A program made the translations under genes and the position numbers. The notes beneath the pieces are model-generated. The model saw only the letters and a list, made by a program, of their open reading frames with translations. It was not told where the DNA came from and did not search any database. A stretch of 64,000 nt of DNA from Laterigemmans sp052161645 (GTDB taxonomy: Bacteria; Planctomycetota; Planctomycetia; Pirellulales; Pirellulaceae), in assembly GCA_052161645.1 (NCBI GenBank), contig CP197414.1. The stretch is one strand, 5' to 3'. Positions within the stretch are counted from its first letter, which is position 1. Each line of letters opens with the position of its first letter. Shown one piece after another: positions 62,411-64,000 of this stretch.

Positions 62411-64000
62411 ATGAAATCACGCGCTCCGCGTTTTCTATCGATCATACTCCTAACCACCATTTCCTACGCCGCTAACTCAATCGGCCAAGATCTGGAAATT
62501 CAGCCGAGAGTTGACAAGACGCTCGTGGTGTGGGCGGCTCCAGCGAACCTCAGTCAGCGTGGTGGGAGCGCCCTGACGCTCCAAAGCGGCGACCGTTTCG
62601 ACGGCATTGTGCTAGGAGAGCGACTTATCCGCAAATGGATGCCAGGCTCGGACAATTTTGAGCGCACCGCAGCCCACCAGATCAATTGGCCCAGCGAGAC
62701 CGCCGACCCTGAGACACTGATACAACTCGCCATCGCCTACACGTCGGAGCGGATTCAGATATACCGCAACGGCGAACCCTACGCAGACTATCCCGCTGAG
62801 AATATCGACCTGATCAACGTCGATAACCACATTGCGGTGTTTGGGCTGCGGCACGTGGGGGCGGGAACGGGCACCAACTTCAGCGGCTCGATCGATGATG
62901 CCCGCATTTATGATCGAGCATTGACCGCTGATCAACTCGAGTTATTGGAGCCCAACGTCGCCTCGGATTTGAACCCTTTAGCGTGGTGGGATTTCGAGAA
63001 CGGCAAGGTGGAAGACAAAGCGGGCCGATTTTCACAGGCGGTACTCAGAGACGGTGCCAAAGTGGAAGCTGGCCGCTTGATTTTAGAAGGCGCGGCATTT
63101 GTGGTTGCCGCGCGCAGCGAACGGGATGCTAAACAGGCTGCTGCGGAAGTCAACCCAAGAGCGCCCCTGCCTCCCTACAAACCAGAGACGCCGGCTTGGC
63201 CAGAGAACCCGCCGCAGAGCTGGCTGACATTCCACCTTGCCCACCCGGGGCCCGGACCAGCGATTCCCGGCGATCCCAATTGCATCCTCGACATCGACGG
63301 GACGGTCCACTTTCACTACATCTATCGCAACGACTTCGGATTCAGTTTTGCTCACCTAACCAGCAACGATATGGTTTATTGGAACTGGGAAACGACTTTG
63401 CTCACTCCACCAAACACGGGACATGGGATGTTCTCGGGAACCGGTTTTTTCACCAAGGAAGGAAGGCCCGCAATCGTCTATCACGGCGAGGGCTCAGGTC
63501 GAAACTGGATCCAGTTCGCTAAAAACGAACAGCTCAGCGAATGGTCCGCACCGTTGGCAATCGTGCCCAAGAAGCCAGATGGCAGCGAACCGGAGATCCG
63601 CCACTGGGATCCCGACCTGTGGATTCGAGGTGATAAATACTACGCCCTTTGCGGCGGTAGAAATCCTCAACTGATGAGCTCGGAGGATTTGCAGAATTGG
63701 CTCTACTTGGGCGATTTGCTGCACGAAGATTATCCCGGATATTTAGGGATTCCACGTGACGAAGATATCTCCTGCGCCAATTTCTTCCGCATTGGCGACC
63801 AGTGGATGCTACTGTGTATCAGTCATGGCCTTGGCTGCCGCTATTACTTGGGGGACTTTAAAGACGAAAAGTTTTTGCCCAAGTCCCATACGATGATGAG
63901 CTTTGGTGGCAACCAATTTTTCGCCCCCGAGTCAGTGCTGACAGTGGATGGTCGCCGCGTCATGTGGGCTTGGGTCATGAACCTGCCGATCGAACCAACG
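62411..64000 (+). CDS. Secreted LamG plus GH32-like protein with altered catalytic motifs (partial)
   Basis: 530 codons from the ATG at 62411, open to the right edge. Signal peptide (FLSIILLTTISYAANSIGQ), then a LamG/concanavalin-like domain (FSGSIDDARIYDRALTADQLELLEP near residues 157-181), then a GH32/GH43-type propeller from about residue 270. Motif positions are changed: GDPNC where WxNDPNG is expected, HWDPD for RDP, and FFAPES where ECP would lie. The LamG part suggests polysaccharide binding. It may be a fructan-active enzyme with a different active site or a non-catalytic binding protein. Co-directional with the GH32 and transporter genes. Confidence 0.75.
   Translation, partial: MKSRAPRFLSIILLTTISYAANSIGQDLEIQPRVDKTLVVWAAPANLSQRGGSALTLQSGDRFDGIVLGERLIRKWMPGSDNFERTAAHQINWPSETADPETLIQLAIAYTSERIQIYRNGEPYADYPAENIDLINVDNHIAVFGLRHVGAGTGTNFSGSIDDARIYDRALTADQLELLEPNVASDLNPLAWWDFENGKVEDKAGRFSQAVLRDGAKVEAGRLILEGAAFVVAARSERDAKQAAAEVNPRAPLPPYKPETPAWPENPPQSWLTFHLAHPGPGPAIPGDPNCILDIDGTVHFHYIYRNDFGFSFAHLTSNDMVYWNWETTLLTPPNTGHGMFSGTGFFTKEGRPAIVYHGEGSGRNWIQFAKNEQLSEWSAPLAIVPKKPDGSEPEIRHWDPDLWIRGDKYYALCGGRNPQLMSSEDLQNWLYLGDLLHEDYPGYLGIPRDEDISCANFFRIGDQWMLLCISHGLGCRYYLGDFKDEKFLPKSHTMMSFGGNQFFAPESVLTVDGRRVMWAWVMNLPIEPT

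Overview
The window reads as chromosomal DNA of a planctomycete, most likely a marine Pirellulales/Rhodopirellula-like bacterium. The evidence is a DUF1501 protein next to a planctomycete-type cytochrome c/DUF1549/DUF1553 protein, very long secreted proteins of unknown family, many VWA, TPR and MoxR genes, GTG and TTG starts, weak Shine-Dalgarno sites, and divergent short operons. No rRNA, tRNA or CRISPR array was seen.

Layout. 1-324 holds the start of a beta-propeller membrane protein that leaves the left edge, followed by an SDR oxidoreductase. 1495-4937 is an accessory patch: an intact IS481-type element, one orphan membrane protein, and an IS256-type element with an internally deleted transposase. 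5-10 kb carries a DUF2200 gene and a minus-strand DUF1501/cytochrome pair plus a small TPR gene. 10.2-21.7 kb is a long minus-strand Bat-type cluster (MoxR, DUF58, a BatD-like protein, two VWA proteins, a TPR protein, a 1366-residue envelope protein, an aldehyde dehydrogenase). 22-26.2 kb is housekeeping on the plus strand: zinc-ribbon coiled coil, coaE, rho, ribH, nusB. 26.4-33.2 kb mixes an O-antigen-ligase-type polymerase, NUDIX, serB, an outer-membrane-type protein, a MazG-like gene and a CrtI-like desaturase.

33.2-47.3 kb is dominated by two overlapping minus-strand genes for secreted or membrane proteins of about 2454 and up to 1181 residues, behind a TatD nuclease and a VWA membrane protein. 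I cannot place the two giants in a known family. Their linkers carry several in-frame minisatellites. 47.8-52 kb has a metallophosphatase with a possible coupled upstream micro-ORF, a 21-bp tandem repeat across its stop codon, a TPR protein and a lipoprotein.

52.2-55.3 kb pairs a GH13 sugar phosphorylase with a GT81-type glucosyl-phosphoglycerate synthase, pointing to glucosylglycerate turnover. 55.3-64 kb is a fructan-type catabolic locus: a divergent IclR regulator, a secreted GH32 enzyme, a ribose-type ABC transporter (binding lipoprotein, double ATPase, permease with an unusual periplasmic insert), and a second GH32-like secreted protein with altered catalytic motifs that runs off the right edge. 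The shared regulator/enzyme promoter region contains a near-consensus promoter embedded in an inverted repeat.

Several dispersed palindromic repeats lie between genes, including two copies of a roughly 68-bp MITE-like element. All functional names come from reading motifs in the translated sequence; no database search was run.
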